From NCBI RefSeq assembly GCF_963665995.1, contig NZ_OY762512.1, positions 4,402,001 to 4,466,000 on the forward strand: DNA of 64,000 nt. The letters are read 5' to 3'. The notes beneath the pieces were generated by a model. It did no database searches. It had not been told where the DNA came from and saw nothing but the letters and a program-made list of their open reading frames with translations. The DNA comes from Pleurocapsa sp. FMAR1 (GTDB taxonomy: Bacteria > Cyanobacteriota > Cyanobacteriia > Cyanobacteriales > Xenococcaceae). Shown here piece after piece: positions 44,238 through 54,260 of the stretch (within the stretch, counting starts at the first letter, position 1; every line of letters starts with the position of its first letter). The position numbers were made by a program, and so were the translations under genes.

Positions 44238-45578
44238 TTAAGCGATCGCCCTGTCAGAAGCTAAGTCTGTTAAAAACTGTTGACGATCAAACTGGTAGCC
44301 TTCAGCTAAAAAGTCAACTATTCTGGCTGTATCTTCTAAGGCGTTTTGCAAACAAGTAGAAGCTCCTGGGGAAGGAGTAATGTTAAAGATAATTTTATCG
44401 CCAATAATTTTGGCTTCTCCCATTTCTAAAGCCTGAGTATTAAGATTTACTACCTGTGGTCGAACGCCACCATATCCCTTAGCATAGCTAAGATCATTTA
44501 GCTTGATTGCGGGAATTATTTTCTTTACTTCTTTGATAAATAGTCTTTTGCCAATAACAGGAAAATCATAAATAAAATTAAGGGCAATATAGTTACGAAT
44601 AACTGGATCTGCCAAGATTTTTAAAAAGCTAATCGCTGCTTTCATACTCATGCCTGCGGTTTGAAAATATTCCAGTATGCTGGAGTAATTATGACGTTCT
44701 AATAGTGGCAATACTTTGGCTGTTGGTCCAAAACGGGCGATCGCGCTATTATGGACTTCTGGATCGCCGTGAATTGCTGCAAAGGGTAGCTTTTGACGCT
44801 GTACAGTGTATACTTTGCCATTAAGTACCCCAGGCGCAAAGTAAAAACTTCCCGCCACACTAAGCAAAGCGTAATTTAGACCATAGCCCAAGGATTTGGC
44901 AAATAATAGACTATGCGCCCCTGCTGCTATGGCAACAGTTTTGGCTTGAATAATTTTATCTGCAATTTTGATTTGATATAGATCGTTTTTTTTAGTTATT
45001 TGCTTGACTTTAGTATTTAACAACAGGCTAATATTCTTATCTGATTTGTGCTGAGAATTAACTAAAAAAGAGCGAGCCAAAAGATTAAAGTCTACTGTAT
45101 AACCTTCATCGGTAAATAGAGCTATAATCTCTTCTTCTGTAGACCTGTTTTCCAGAACTTTTGGTTCTTTGGCTGCTATATCTGCCTGATTCAACAATCT
45201 TAGATCAGGAAAAAGTTGTTTAAACTCTTGATATCTATCTTTTAATTTTTGGCACTGCTCTAGACCAACTCCTAAGACCATTTTATGATATTTGGTATAA
45301 ATATCCTGCTGGCTATCGGTTTTTAATAAATAGTTTTTAACCAAGCTAGCTCCAGCATTAACCTTCTTAGCTTTGGCTAAAGTATAGTTAGTTTCAATAT
45401 CACCAAAGTGAAGAGTTTGGCTATTACTATTAGTATAAGAATTAACTAAAGCAATATCAGATTCTTTTTCGATTAAAGCAATATTCTTAATATTGGTATA
45501 GTTGCTTAGGGTATATAGTAAAGCTGTGCCACAAATACCACCACCGATGATCGCAACTTCGTAGGTTTGATTATTCAT
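44238..45578 (-). CDS. mqo: malate:quinone oxidoreductase family
   Basis: The 446-aa FAD enzyme has N-terminal AIIGGGICGTALLYTL and ALIEKE, SQTLHFGDIETNY, AIARFGPTAKVLPLLER and C-terminal FNITPSPGASTCLQNALEDT. These match the Mqo family, membrane-peripheral enzymes passing electrons from malate to quinone. It is flanked by ~340 and ~170 bp of non-coding DNA, so it is probably monocistronic. Confidence 0.82.
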   Translation of the reverse strand: MNNQTYEVAIIGGGICGTALLYTLSNYTNIKNIALIEKESDIALVNSYTNSNSQTLHFGDIETNYTLAKAKKVNAGASLVKNYLLKTDSQQDIYTKYHKMVLGVGLEQCQKLKDRYQEFKQLFPDLRLLNQADIAAKEPKVLENRSTEEEIIALFTDEGYTVDFNLLARSFLVNSQHKSDKNISLLLNTKVKQITKKNDLYQIKIADKIIQAKTVAIAAGAHSLLFAKSLGYGLNYALLSVAGSFYFAPGVLNGKVYTVQRQKLPFAAIHGDPEVHNSAIARFGPTAKVLPLLERHNYSSILEYFQTAGMSMKAAISFLKILADPVIRNYIALNFIYDFPVIGKRLFIKEVKKIIPAIKLNDLSYAKGYGGVRPQVVNLNTQALEMGEAKIIGDKIIFNITPSPGASTCLQNALEDTARIVDFLAEGYQFDRQQFLTDLASDRAIA

Positions 45579-45748
45579 AAAAATAAACTAGGGCAGCAGT
45601 TCGTTAGCTACAGAATACTTTTTCTTGGTTTAGTCAAATTTTGAGGCAAATTAATCACACTAATATCTTAACCTTAGCCATAGCCTAGAAAATAACATTT
45701 ACAATTTTTTTTAGAACTAACTAGTACTGTTTCGCTCTTTGTAGCAAC

Positions 45749-47077
45749 TTAGAAAATATCTTGAAGGCGATCGCGGAAGTAAAGACGATACAATTCACAC
45801 AAAGGAGTGGTTTCATTTCCCTTTAACTTTACCAAACCTATACTTTCTAATTCATAAGCAGCGATCGGGTTTAAGATTACCGCCTCATCAGATTGAACTA
45901 CCTGTTTATAAGCTGTAGCTAACTCAGGATGTTTTCCCAAAGCAGCTAAATGACTTCGTAAATGACCTCGATAGATTCCTGTATCGGTTGTAGCTTCTGC
46001 AATTAGTTTTTCTATATCGTTATTTTGAGTCACCAAATGGCAAAAAGCCAAATTGAGTAAATAAGGATGACCATCCACAATTTCTCTTAAAGACTTAAGT
46101 TGTTCTGGAAGTAAAGGAGGATTAATGCTATCTAAACCGTAGCGTTTGGCTAATTCTTGTACTTGTTCCCAATTAAAATCACTCAGCTTAAGAGCCAACC
46201 CAACGTTGAAGGATGATTGATTAAGATTAAGAAAAACACAAATTTCGGTAGAATAGGTAACAATCAGGCGAAATCTTTGCCATATAGGCACATTATTAGC
46301 CTCTTCGTGCCAAAAGCGTAATAAAGGCAGAAATTCCTGAGCAACTTGAGGATAGCGAAAAAGATGGTGAACTTCATCTAAAGCAACTACCAAAGGGCTA
46401 TCTAGTTGACTTAAAATATATCCCTGTAGGTAGGTAGTACAGCTAACTTTAAAACCCAAATCCTCATCCCAGTAATCGTTGAGCCTGGATTCTACACCTA
46501 GCTGAAGGCTAATATTGGCACAAAACCAACGCAATAAACGTTCTAAATTGCTAATTACACTATCTTCTGCCTGTAAAAAATTTAATCTAACGGTATGATA
46601 ACCACGAGACTGTGCCTGAGCTAGAATCCTCATCACCAGAGAAGTTTTTCCCATATGTTTGGCAGCTTTAATTCTAATTAAGGCTCCTGGTTTGACAATT
46701 TCTTCATAAGCTTGCTCCTCTATGGGAGGACGCTGAACATATAAGGCAGAATCTAAAGGAATAGGAGTTTGAGGTAGTTCTAAGGCTGTAATATATCCTT
46801 TGGTGCTGTCTTTCTCTTCTACTCTGCCAACTTGCTGTCGTAAAATTGAGCGAAAGTTATTTTTAGTAATCTTTTCTCCAAAAGAGTATGATAGAAGCTG
46901 CCAAAGTCTAGAACCAACTACTCTAATATAGTCAGGATCGTATCCTGAAGCATCAGCAATTTCTTGATAAGTTTTGCCAGACCAGCATTGAGTTAAAATA
47001 AGCTCCTGTACAGAGTTTAGCCTTTCAGGATTAATGCCATTATCGACCAAATGCAAAGCTTCTTCAATGGTTATCAT
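45749..47077 (-). CDS. AAA_35 STAND-type ATPase with N-terminal HTH
   Basis: The 442-aa protein's residues 1-85 resemble the HTH domain found on vWA-MoxR-associated (VMAP-type) proteins: EALHLVDNGINPERLNSVQ, then YQEIADASGYDPDYIR. An AAA-like ATPase follows with Walker A IRIKAAKHMGKTSLVMR (~135-150, lacking the first glycines, as usual for AAA_35) and Walker B VVALDEVHHLF. The C-terminal part has a winged-helix-like YRLYFRDRL. Such proteins are signalling or conflict ATPases numerous in cyanobacteria. No effector domain or adjacent effector gene is seen. Confidence 0.75.
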   Translation of the reverse strand: MITIEEALHLVDNGINPERLNSVQELILTQCWSGKTYQEIADASGYDPDYIRVVGSRLWQLLSYSFGEKITKNNFRSILRQQVGRVEEKDSTKGYITALELPQTPIPLDSALYVQRPPIEEQAYEEIVKPGALIRIKAAKHMGKTSLVMRILAQAQSRGYHTVRLNFLQAEDSVISNLERLLRWFCANISLQLGVESRLNDYWDEDLGFKVSCTTYLQGYILSQLDSPLVVALDEVHHLFRYPQVAQEFLPLLRFWHEEANNVPIWQRFRLIVTYSTEICVFLNLNQSSFNVGLALKLSDFNWEQVQELAKRYGLDSINPPLLPEQLKSLREIVDGHPYLLNLAFCHLVTQNNDIEKLIAEATTDTGIYRGHLRSHLAALGKHPELATAYKQVVQSDEAVILNPIAAYELESIGLVKLKGNETTPLCELYRLYFRDRLQDIF

Positions 47078-47478
47078 ATTATGTAGCTACTGTAGATAAA
47101 AAAGATATCTCTTAACTTAATTGTTACTTTTTTTTTGAAAATAACCAAATGCTAGATTGTCAATCTATTTCTTCAAACTAGCTTCTAACATTACTTACAC
47201 TCAATGTCTACGAATTGAATTATTCGCTTTAGGCGCATATTAGTTAAAAAGGCTAGTCTGGGCAAGATTTTAGCAGTTGATTTAATGCTTTTGACTATAA
47301 ATTACCTCGTAATTAGAAACAAGGTCTTTTTGTAACATAATCAAGTTGTTATTTGAGTTTTAATTTCAATGTTAATAAATAGATTAAGTTTGGCTAATGT
47401 TTAAATTTCTTGACTTAATCGACTTTAGAGCTTATTTATCAAAAGTTTTTACTTATTTATTGTTAATGGTTAACTTAG
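47078..47478. other. 401-bp non-coding gap
   Basis: AT-rich spacer between the DUF4336 stop and the AAA ATPase start, both on the minus strand. It presumably holds the ATPase promoter. I see no repeat, small gene or structured element. Confidence 0.6.
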
Positions 47479-48696
47479 CTAAATTTTAGGAGGGGGAATA
47501 ATACCTGGTTTGTATAGTAAAGCATCAATATTTTTCAAGGTTTGTAGGTCAGCCTTAGGAAACCGTGGAGAATTAGCAATATTGGATTCTAAAAAAGAAA
47601 ATGCTTGGCGAAATTCTTGGGGAGTTGTGCTAATAGGTGCATCAAAGTGACAGGGAATAATTTGGGTAAAATTCCAAAGCGCGATCGCATCTGCCCAGGC
47701 TAAAGTTTCTTTAGGAGCGCGATTAAGAATTAGCGTCTGTAAAATCGGCGCAACTAGCAAACGTCCATCGCTACGTAAAGTATAAAATGCTTCCTCCCAG
47801 TTGACCTGCCATTGAAAAGGATACAGCCCCCAGTATGCTTGTGTCGACTTATTTGGCGATCGCACCGCATCAGTAACTGTTTTGCCTATACTGGGTATGT
47901 CTAGGACGCTAGAGCGAAAATACATGGCAAATAAACAGATTCTATGCCAACCTCGAAGACGATTGCCTTGAGTATCGGATATTGCTTCAATTGCACTGTC
48001 TCTGGCGTGAAACAGCAAAGGATAAAGATCCTGCTCAACAATTTCAGGAGGCTTTGCGGGGATAGAAACAATCGAGTCTGTGACTAAAAGAGTCTGCGAT
48101 CGCTTGTGTAAAAAAGCAACTTCGGCAAATTGACCCAACCTTAAATCAATATCTCCTAAAATCGCGTAATCAAATTCATCACTAAAAGGAGTTTGGCTAC
48201 TGTCTTGGGGCAATACCTTAGTCCGTTTACCAGGAAAACCCAGCCAGCTTAAGGGCAAATCGACAGGAAAACTCCATTGCTTAGGAGCAACATATACCGT
48301 CGCCTGGGGAAACTTACGGGCAAAAGGACCAACAACGTATTTATGTTCTAAACCTGAAATGGTCGGCAAAATAATATATTTGACATCTCCATGGTGTGCC
48401 ACCAATTCTTGGACTAAACGAATACATTCAGGGGTAGGTGCAACAGGTGCGTATACTAATAGTCCGCCAGATTTTAGCTTAATGATGGTCATCCGAATGG
48501 GGACAACAACATAAAAAATGCCCTGGAGTTGGTCAAAAGTCCAAATAGTATCTTTGAGTATTTCTTTGCGGATAGTGCGCCGTTTGCTGTAAGGATAAAT
48601 TGGTACGGTCGCCCAAAATCGCCAACGATGATCCTGAGAATTTTTTGGTTGACGAGGCAACTTTTGGCTTACTGTAATTTCGTCTTCTTTGTACAT
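47479..48696 (-). CDS. DUF4336 family protein
   Basis: The 405-aa protein of the cyanobacterial/plant DUF4336 type has the hallmark WTFDQLQGIFYVVVPIRMT, APVAPTPECIRLVQEL, ILPTISGLEHKYVVGPFARKFP and VLPQD. The fold is metallo-beta-lactamase-like (HKRSQTLLVTDSIV), but full metal-binding HxHxDH is absent. Function unknown. Confidence 0.85.
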   Translation of the reverse strand: MYKEDEITVSQKLPRQPKNSQDHRWRFWATVPIYPYSKRRTIRKEILKDTIWTFDQLQGIFYVVVPIRMTIIKLKSGGLLVYAPVAPTPECIRLVQELVAHHGDVKYIILPTISGLEHKYVVGPFARKFPQATVYVAPKQWSFPVDLPLSWLGFPGKRTKVLPQDSSQTPFSDEFDYAILGDIDLRLGQFAEVAFLHKRSQTLLVTDSIVSIPAKPPEIVEQDLYPLLFHARDSAIEAISDTQGNRLRGWHRICLFAMYFRSSVLDIPSIGKTVTDAVRSPNKSTQAYWGLYPFQWQVNWEEAFYTLRSDGRLLVAPILQTLILNRAPKETLAWADAIALWNFTQIIPCHFDAPISTTPQEFRQAFSFLESNIANSPRFPKADLQTLKNIDALLYKPGIIPPPKI

Positions 48697-48719
48697 TTCA
48701 TTTAATTTTCTCTCTTCAC

Positions 48720-48849
48720 CTAATTTACTTTATGTTCTTCAGGAAAACCCTTAATTTTGATCTTTCTACCTTGAGCTAATTCTTTGTCGCTCCACTTCAA
48801 ACTGTCTACTCTTTGATCTGAATTAACACCAGCAGATTCACTTGACGGT
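48720..48849 (-). pseudogene. possible C-terminal coding relic
   Basis: The minus-strand frame between a stop near 48850 and the TAG at 48720-48722 reads as a well-formed hydrophilic C-terminus (SLKWSDKELAQGRKIKI, GFPEEHKVN). It has no start codon in frame. Family not recognised. It may be the tail of a deleted gene, or chance. Confidence 0.3.
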
Positions 48850-49052
48850 TATTTTTAAGAGGACAGTAGTATTGTTTATTTAGTGTTGTATAACTTAACT
48901 TCGCGAAGACTAAGAGTGCGGGCTAATTTTTGTTCAAAAACGGGAATACTAAGAATAAAATCAGTCCATAAGTTTTTGCTAAATGAACACAACTAAAAAT
49001 TAGATTAGATTATCAATCTTTAACTTGCTTTAAAACTTGGCAAAAAAAAAGT

Positions 49053-51560
49053 ATGAGTGATGTTTTAAGTAAACTTCTTTTTCCCAAATCTTACATACCA
49101 CATGGTCACTGTTATTTGTGGCAAACCCCTTTAGTCGCGCTGCATGTAGTCAGCGACTTGCTAATTGCGCTCGCCTATTTTTCCATTCCCATCATGCTAC
49201 TTTACTTTGTCTTCAAACGTAGTGATGTGCCTTTTCAAAGCTTTTTCATAATGTTTGGCGGGTTTATCGTTCTCTGCGGTACTGGGCATTTATTAGAAAT
49301 TTGGACGCTGTGGCATCCTGCTTATTGGTTATCGGGAACCGAACAGGCATTTACCGCTCTAATCTCTTGCTACACGGCTGTAGAAATGGCAACTTTACTA
49401 CCCCGTTTTTTATCCCTAAAAACCCCCGAACAACTAGAGCTGATTAATCAAGAATTGCAAAAAGAAATCGTCGAACGCCAAAAAGTAGAAGCCAAACTGC
49501 GTTTGGTTAATGAAAAATTGGAAATTAGAGTACAAAAACGCACTAACGAGCTACAACAGTCAATCGAAAGTAAGCAAGCGGTTAGCAGAATTGTCCAGCG
49601 CATGAGACAGACTCTGGATTTAAAAGTAATCTTCTCTGATACTACTGAAGAATTAAGACAGTCAATTAACTGCGATCGCGTCTTAATTTATCAATTTAAC
49701 CCTGATTGGAGCGGTCAACTAGTGGCAGAATCGGTTGCCAAAGGATGGTCTAAGCTAGTTTCTCAAGTTGATAATCAAGCAGTAACTCAAATAGCCATTG
49801 AGCGAGACGACTGCGCGATCAAAATAATTCAAGATACATATTTGCAAGAATCTCAAAGCAACATTTTTAATCAGAAAAACAGCTATCGTGCCGTTGCTGA
49901 CGTTTACGAAGCTAACTTTGACGAATGCTACCTAAAATTATTAGAAGAAGTACAAGCGCAAGCTTACGTAGTTGTACCAATTTTTTGCAACGATCATCTT
50001 TGGGGATTACTATTTGCCTATCAGCTTTCTACTCCCCGTCAATGGCAGTCAGGAATCATTCAAATTATGATTCAGGTGGGCAATCAACTAGGTGTAGCTG
50101 TACAGCAAGCAGAATTATTAGCACGGACTCAACAACAAGCACAGGAATTAAACTTAGCCAAAAATGAAGCAGAAAGAGCTAACCGAGCTAAAAGTGAATT
50201 TTTGGCAAACATGAGTCACGAACTCAGGACTCCCCTAAATGCCATTCTCGGCTATGCCCAAATCTTGCAAAGGTCTAAGCAACTTGCTCTGGAGCATCAA
50301 TCATATATTAATATCATCGATTCTAGTGGCGAACATCTGTTGAGTCTGATTAATGATGTTTTAGAGATGTCCAAAATTGAAGCAGGGTATACTTTTTTCA
50401 ACGAAACCAGTTTCGATTTATATAACTTGTTTACCGAGCTTGAAGATTTACTAAAACTCAAAGCACAAATTAAACAAATAGAATTATTGATTGAGTATGA
50501 CAACGATGTTCCTCAATGTATCAAAAGCGATCGCCAAAAGCTCCGTCAGGTATTAATCAATATCCTGGGTAACGCGATTAAGTTCACCGAACAAGGCTCG
50601 GTTCAATTAAGGATATGGATCGAAGCAGAAACAATTTACTTTAGCGTTGAAGATACAGGGGTAGGAATTAGTCCCGAAGCAATAGAGCGTATATTTGTCG
50701 CCTTTGGACAAGCAGAAGCAGGATGGCAAACACCTGAAGGCACGGGATTAGGATTATCGATTAGTCGCGAGTTTATTCGATTAATGGGGGGCGAAATTAC
50801 CGTGAGCAGTCAACTTGGGCAGGGAACAGCTTTTACTTTTACGATCCCTTTAATTACAGCACCAATATTATCGGAAAAATCATCAACATTTTCTGGTACG
50901 CCAATTGCGATCGCTGACGAGCAACCATTTCGGATTTTAGTAGTAGATGATAAAGTCAGCAATCGCGAGTTGATGGTTAAAATTATGAGTTCTGTTGGCT
51001 TTCAGGTTCGAGAAGCAACCAATGGTTCAGAAGCGATCGCAATTTGGGAAAGTTGGTCACCTCATTTGATCTGGATGGATATGCAAATGCCCGTTATGAA
51101 TGGCTACGAAGCAACTAAACATATCAAGAAATCCTTACGGGGACAGGCAACGGTAATTATTGCCCTAACCGCTAGTGTCTTTGAAGAAGAACGTCGGAAA
51201 ATTTTAGCATTTGGCTGCGATGACTTTGTGCGTAAGCCCTTTCGCATCCAGGAATTATTTGTCAAAATGGCTCAATATTTGGGAGTGGAATATATCTACC
51301 AAGAAGAAGAGCAGACCAAAAAATCAGCCCAAAACCACTCAACAGATTTTATCCTTAACAAGGAAAGCCTCCAAGTCATGTCTCCTAAATGGATTGATGA
51401 AGTTTGTCAGCGGGCTTCTGAAGGAGATGATTTACGTTTATTAGAACTGATCGAGCAAATTCCCACAGAACAAGAACAGCTAGCTACCATTTTAACTACT
51501 TTAATTGAAAGCTTTAAATTCGATGATATTATCAATTTAATTGCAATTACTGATATCTAA
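49053..51560 (+). CDS. ethylene-receptor/GAF hybrid histidine kinase (SynEtr1/UirS-like)
   Basis: The 835-aa protein has three N-terminal spans forming an ethylene-binding domain: [16 protein letters not shown] with D35, then [13 protein letters not shown] with the copper ligands C75 and H79. A coiled coil (~125-170) leads to a phytochrome-type GAF with C292 in [12 protein letters not shown], at the usual bilin cysteine site, plus DDC at 252-254. Then come HisKA H389 ([10 protein letters not shown]), the ATPase lobe ([15 protein letters not shown]) and a receiver with D676. The Cys-Tyr in place of Cys-His is a variant; chromophore binding is plausible but unproven. Confidence 0.88.
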   Translation: MSDVLSKLLFPKSYIPHGHCYLWQTPLVALHVVSDLLIALAYFSIPIMLLYFVFKRSDVPFQSFFIMFGGFIVLCGTGHLLEIWTLWHPAYWLSGTEQAFTALISCYTAVEMATLLPRFLSLKTPEQLELINQELQKEIVERQKVEAKLRLVNEKLEIRVQKRTNELQQSIESKQAVSRIVQRMRQTLDLKVIFSDTTEELRQSINCDRVLIYQFNPDWSGQLVAESVAKGWSKLVSQVDNQAVTQIAIERDDCAIKIIQDTYLQESQSNIFNQKNSYRAVADVYEANFDECYLKLLEEVQAQAYVVVPIFCNDHLWGLLFAYQLSTPRQWQSGIIQIMIQVGNQLGVAVQQAELLARTQQQAQELNLAKNEAERANRAKSEFLANMSHELRTPLNAILGYAQILQRSKQLALEHQSYINIIDSSGEHLLSLINDVLEMSKIEAGYTFFNETSFDLYNLFTELEDLLKLKAQIKQIELLIEYDNDVPQCIKSDRQKLRQVLINILGNAIKFTEQGSVQLRIWIEAETIYFSVEDTGVGISPEAIERIFVAFGQAEAGWQTPEGTGLGLSISREFIRLMGGEITVSSQLGQGTAFTFTIPLITAPILSEKSSTFSGTPIAIADEQPFRILVVDDKVSNRELMVKIMSSVGFQVREATNGSEAIAIWESWSPHLIWMDMQMPVMNGYEATKHIKKSLRGQATVIIALTASVFEEERRKILAFGCDDFVRKPFRIQELFVKMAQYLGVEYIYQEEEQTKKSAQNHSTDFILNKESLQVMSPKWIDEVCQRASEGDDLRLLELIEQIPTEQEQLATILTTLIESFKFDDIINLIAITDI

Positions 51561-51644
51561 AGCTCAAATTATTCAATAGACTTCTTGTATGAATCGAGTG
51601 AAAATAAGAAAAATTAAGGTAATGATGCGATCGCGAACAAAAAC

Positions 51645-51767
51645 ATGACCTACGAACAAATCAAAAATTTGAGAGACAAAGGGCTTGCACGCATGTAAAG
51701 ATTTAAGCATTTATGTGGGAGCAAATCACAAATATTTGAGGAGATGGTGAGTATCTTAGAGCAATAG
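51645..51767 (+). pseudogene. N-terminal relic of an IS5-like transposase
   Basis: ATG 51645 begins MTYEQIKNLRDKGLARM then a stop; reading on through the stop, still matching the family, gives FKHLCG-SKSQIFEEMVSILEQ and a second stop at 51765. This is the helix-turn-helix head (MTYEQIKNL...F-K-x-x-C-G...F-E-x-M-V) of cyanobacterial IS5/DDE_4 transposases. The catalytic DDE domain is gone. Confidence 0.65.
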
Positions 51768-51790
51768 TTACCCGCATCAGTTAAAAACCA

Positions 51791-53608
51791 ATGAATGATC
51801 GCAATTTAAATACCAAATCAGCAATTAATCAAGATTTAGTATTAGAAGCCTTTTTACTGCAAGATATCTTAATTGTCGATGATACTTTAGAAAATTTGCG
51901 CTTACTTTCCAATATGCTTACCGAGCAGGGTTATAAGGTGCGTAAAGCAGTTAACGGGCAAATGACTTTAAAAATAGTACAAACTCTGCCACCAGATTTA
52001 ATTCTGTTAGATATTATGATGCCCGACATGAATGGTTATGAAGTCTGCCAAAAACTCAAGGAAAATCCTGCAACCGCTGCTATTCCAATTATTTTTCTTA
52101 GTGCTTTAGGTGATGTCCTGGACAAAGTTAGAGCCTTTACAGTGGGAGGAGCAGACTATATTAGCAAACCGTTTCAGATTGAAGAAGTGCTGGTACGGGT
52201 GCAAAATCAATTGGCTTTAAAAGCAGCGCAACAAGAAATTCATCAATTAAACTCCCAGTTAGAAACTAGGGTCGCTGAACGCACTCAACAACTAGCAACT
52301 GCTAACGAAAGACTGCGAGAAATGGCGATCTATGATGGTCTAACAGGATCGATCAATCGCTCCGAGTTTATGGAGCAATTAGAAAAATCTCTCTATCGTG
52401 CCAAAATAGATTCTGCTTACCAGTTTGCCGTGTTGTTTCTCGATTGCGATCGCTTTAAAATCGTCAACGATTCTCTCGGTCATTTGGTAGGGGATGAACT
52501 TTTAAAAAAAGTTGCCGAACGTTTGCGCGCTATTGTCCGAGGAAAGGACATTTTAGCACGTTTGGGTGGAGATGAATTTGCTGTTCTTTTAGCTGCTATG
52601 GACAATATCGAGAAAGCGATCGAGGTAGCAGAACGCATTATAGATATTTTAAAACAGCAATTTTGTTGTAATGGTTATGAGATTTTTATTAATGTCAGCA
52701 TTGGAATTGTCTTGAGCAACCCCGACTACGAACAACCAGAACATATTTTAAGAGATGCAGATACCGCCATGTATCGCGCTAAAAATTTAGGTAGGGGACA
52801 ATATCAGATTTTTACTCCCACAATGTATCAAGCTGCTCATCAGTTGTTAAAGCTGGAAACAGATTTACATCGAGCCGTTCAACAACAGGAGTTTGTAGTT
52901 TACTATCAACCAATTGTCGATTTAAGTACGGAAAAAATTTCTGGTTTTGAAGCTTTGGTACGCTGGTTACATCCCCAACACGGATTAATTCCTCCCAATT
53001 CATTTCTTCCCGTCGCTGAAGAAACTGGTTTAATCTGTTCGATTGGTAACTCAGTCATGCAGCAAGCCTGTTATCAGCTTGCTCAGTGGCAACAGCAAGG
53101 ATTTACTGACCTCAAAATTTATCTTAATTTGGCAGCGCAACAGCTAAATCAAGCTACTCTGGTTGAGGAAATCGATCACATCTTAGCCAAAACTCAAATA
53201 CATCCCACATCGATCAAATTGGAAATTACCGAAAGTTCGATGATGCAAAACTTACAATTGACCAAAATTTTACTCCAACAATTACGAGAGCGGGGAATAC
53301 AATTTAGTATTGATGATTTTGGCACGGGTTACTCTTCTTTAAGCCAACTACAAACCTTCCCTGTCAATACACTAAAAATAGATCGGTGTTTTATTCAAAA
53401 CCTTGATGGAACGAAAAGTAATCTAGGTTTAGTTCCCGTAATTCTCAGTATTGCCCAAGTAATGAATTTAGATGTAGTAGCTGAAGGTATTGAAACTAAA
53501 GAACAATCTACTCAACTTCGAGAATTAGGTTGCCATTTTGGACAAGGATTTCTGTTTTCCAAACCTCTAACTGCTGAGGATGCGGGTGTTCTGCTGCTGG
53601 CTGCCTGA
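51791..53608 (+). CDS. response regulator with GGDEF and EAL domains
   Basis: The 605-aa protein has a receiver with D74 (LILLDIMMPDMNG) and lysine in YISKPFQ, a coiled coil (~145-178), GGDEF at 259-263 (RLGGDEFAVLL, consensus) and an EAL domain at 387-389 (GFEALVRWLHP) with DDFGTGYSSL. Both cyclic-di-GMP synthase and phosphodiesterase signatures look intact; which dominates cannot be told. It follows the hybrid kinase on the same strand, a likely partner. Confidence 0.9.
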   Translation: MNDRNLNTKSAINQDLVLEAFLLQDILIVDDTLENLRLLSNMLTEQGYKVRKAVNGQMTLKIVQTLPPDLILLDIMMPDMNGYEVCQKLKENPATAAIPIIFLSALGDVLDKVRAFTVGGADYISKPFQIEEVLVRVQNQLALKAAQQEIHQLNSQLETRVAERTQQLATANERLREMAIYDGLTGSINRSEFMEQLEKSLYRAKIDSAYQFAVLFLDCDRFKIVNDSLGHLVGDELLKKVAERLRAIVRGKDILARLGGDEFAVLLAAMDNIEKAIEVAERIIDILKQQFCCNGYEIFINVSIGIVLSNPDYEQPEHILRDADTAMYRAKNLGRGQYQIFTPTMYQAAHQLLKLETDLHRAVQQQEFVVYYQPIVDLSTEKISGFEALVRWLHPQHGLIPPNSFLPVAEETGLICSIGNSVMQQACYQLAQWQQQGFTDLKIYLNLAAQQLNQATLVEEIDHILAKTQIHPTSIKLEITESSMMQNLQLTKILLQQLRERGIQFSIDDFGTGYSSLSQLQTFPVNTLKIDRCFIQNLDGTKSNLGLVPVILSIAQVMNLDVVAEGIETKEQSTQLRELGCHFGQGFLFSKPLTAEDAGVLLLAA

Positions 53609-53888
53609 CACATCTCATTAACTTTTACTGAGAATGACATTTAATTTCTTGAATACGGCTAAACCAAATAGCATCGTAGTAGTGTTCTTTCGCTTTTCGA
53701 GAAGCAAAGCAAGGTTGAACATCTTAAGAAAATAAAGTGGAAGGAAAGAGTAAAGTACGACCTTCTTTTTAGCTACTTCGTCTGGCAAAAATGAATTTTC
53801 TTACCATTGACACTCGTACAATTAACTTTAGACTCCTATTTTGTCATCTAAACAGTTAAATAGTCGGCTAAAGTTTGATTTTTAAGCT

Positions 53889-54179
53889 TTAAACAACGAA
53901 TTGAATTTCTGGTAATAATGGATCTTTGACAATGCCAAAACCAGAATAGCCCCAACGTTGCCTTAATCCTTTAAGCTGAGTTGGAGATGCTGTTTCTACG
54001 GCAAGGTAATCCTTGTATTCTTGACCATGGGAGTTTATATAGCTAAGTGCGTCATAGTCTCGATTAAAAACTAGCAGATAGCTAACCTCCGTTCCATTTT
54101 GGTCTGGTAAACGAGCGACCAAATATTTACCATCTTTTTTTGAACGAATTAAATAATTTACTTGTAATAACATTCTCAC
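53889..54179 (-). CDS. conserved-looking small cytoplasmic protein
   Basis: The 96-aa protein has LIRSKKDGKYLVARLPD, YLLVFNRDYDALSYINSH and LRQRWGYSGFGIVKDPL. It is compact, with no signal or membrane span. A start at Met3 (54173) is equally possible. The sequence looks like a real conserved cyanobacterial family but I cannot name it. Confidence 0.6.
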   Translation of the reverse strand: MRMLLQVNYLIRSKKDGKYLVARLPDQNGTEVSYLLVFNRDYDALSYINSHGQEYKDYLAVETASPTQLKGLRQRWGYSGFGIVKDPLLPEIQFVV

Positions 54180-54260
54180 TACTCGCTACAATAGCCCTCT
54201 CAAATAAAAACTAGGTAAATAAGTAAGAGCCAAAACAATTCACCTCTGACCTTTTACTTC

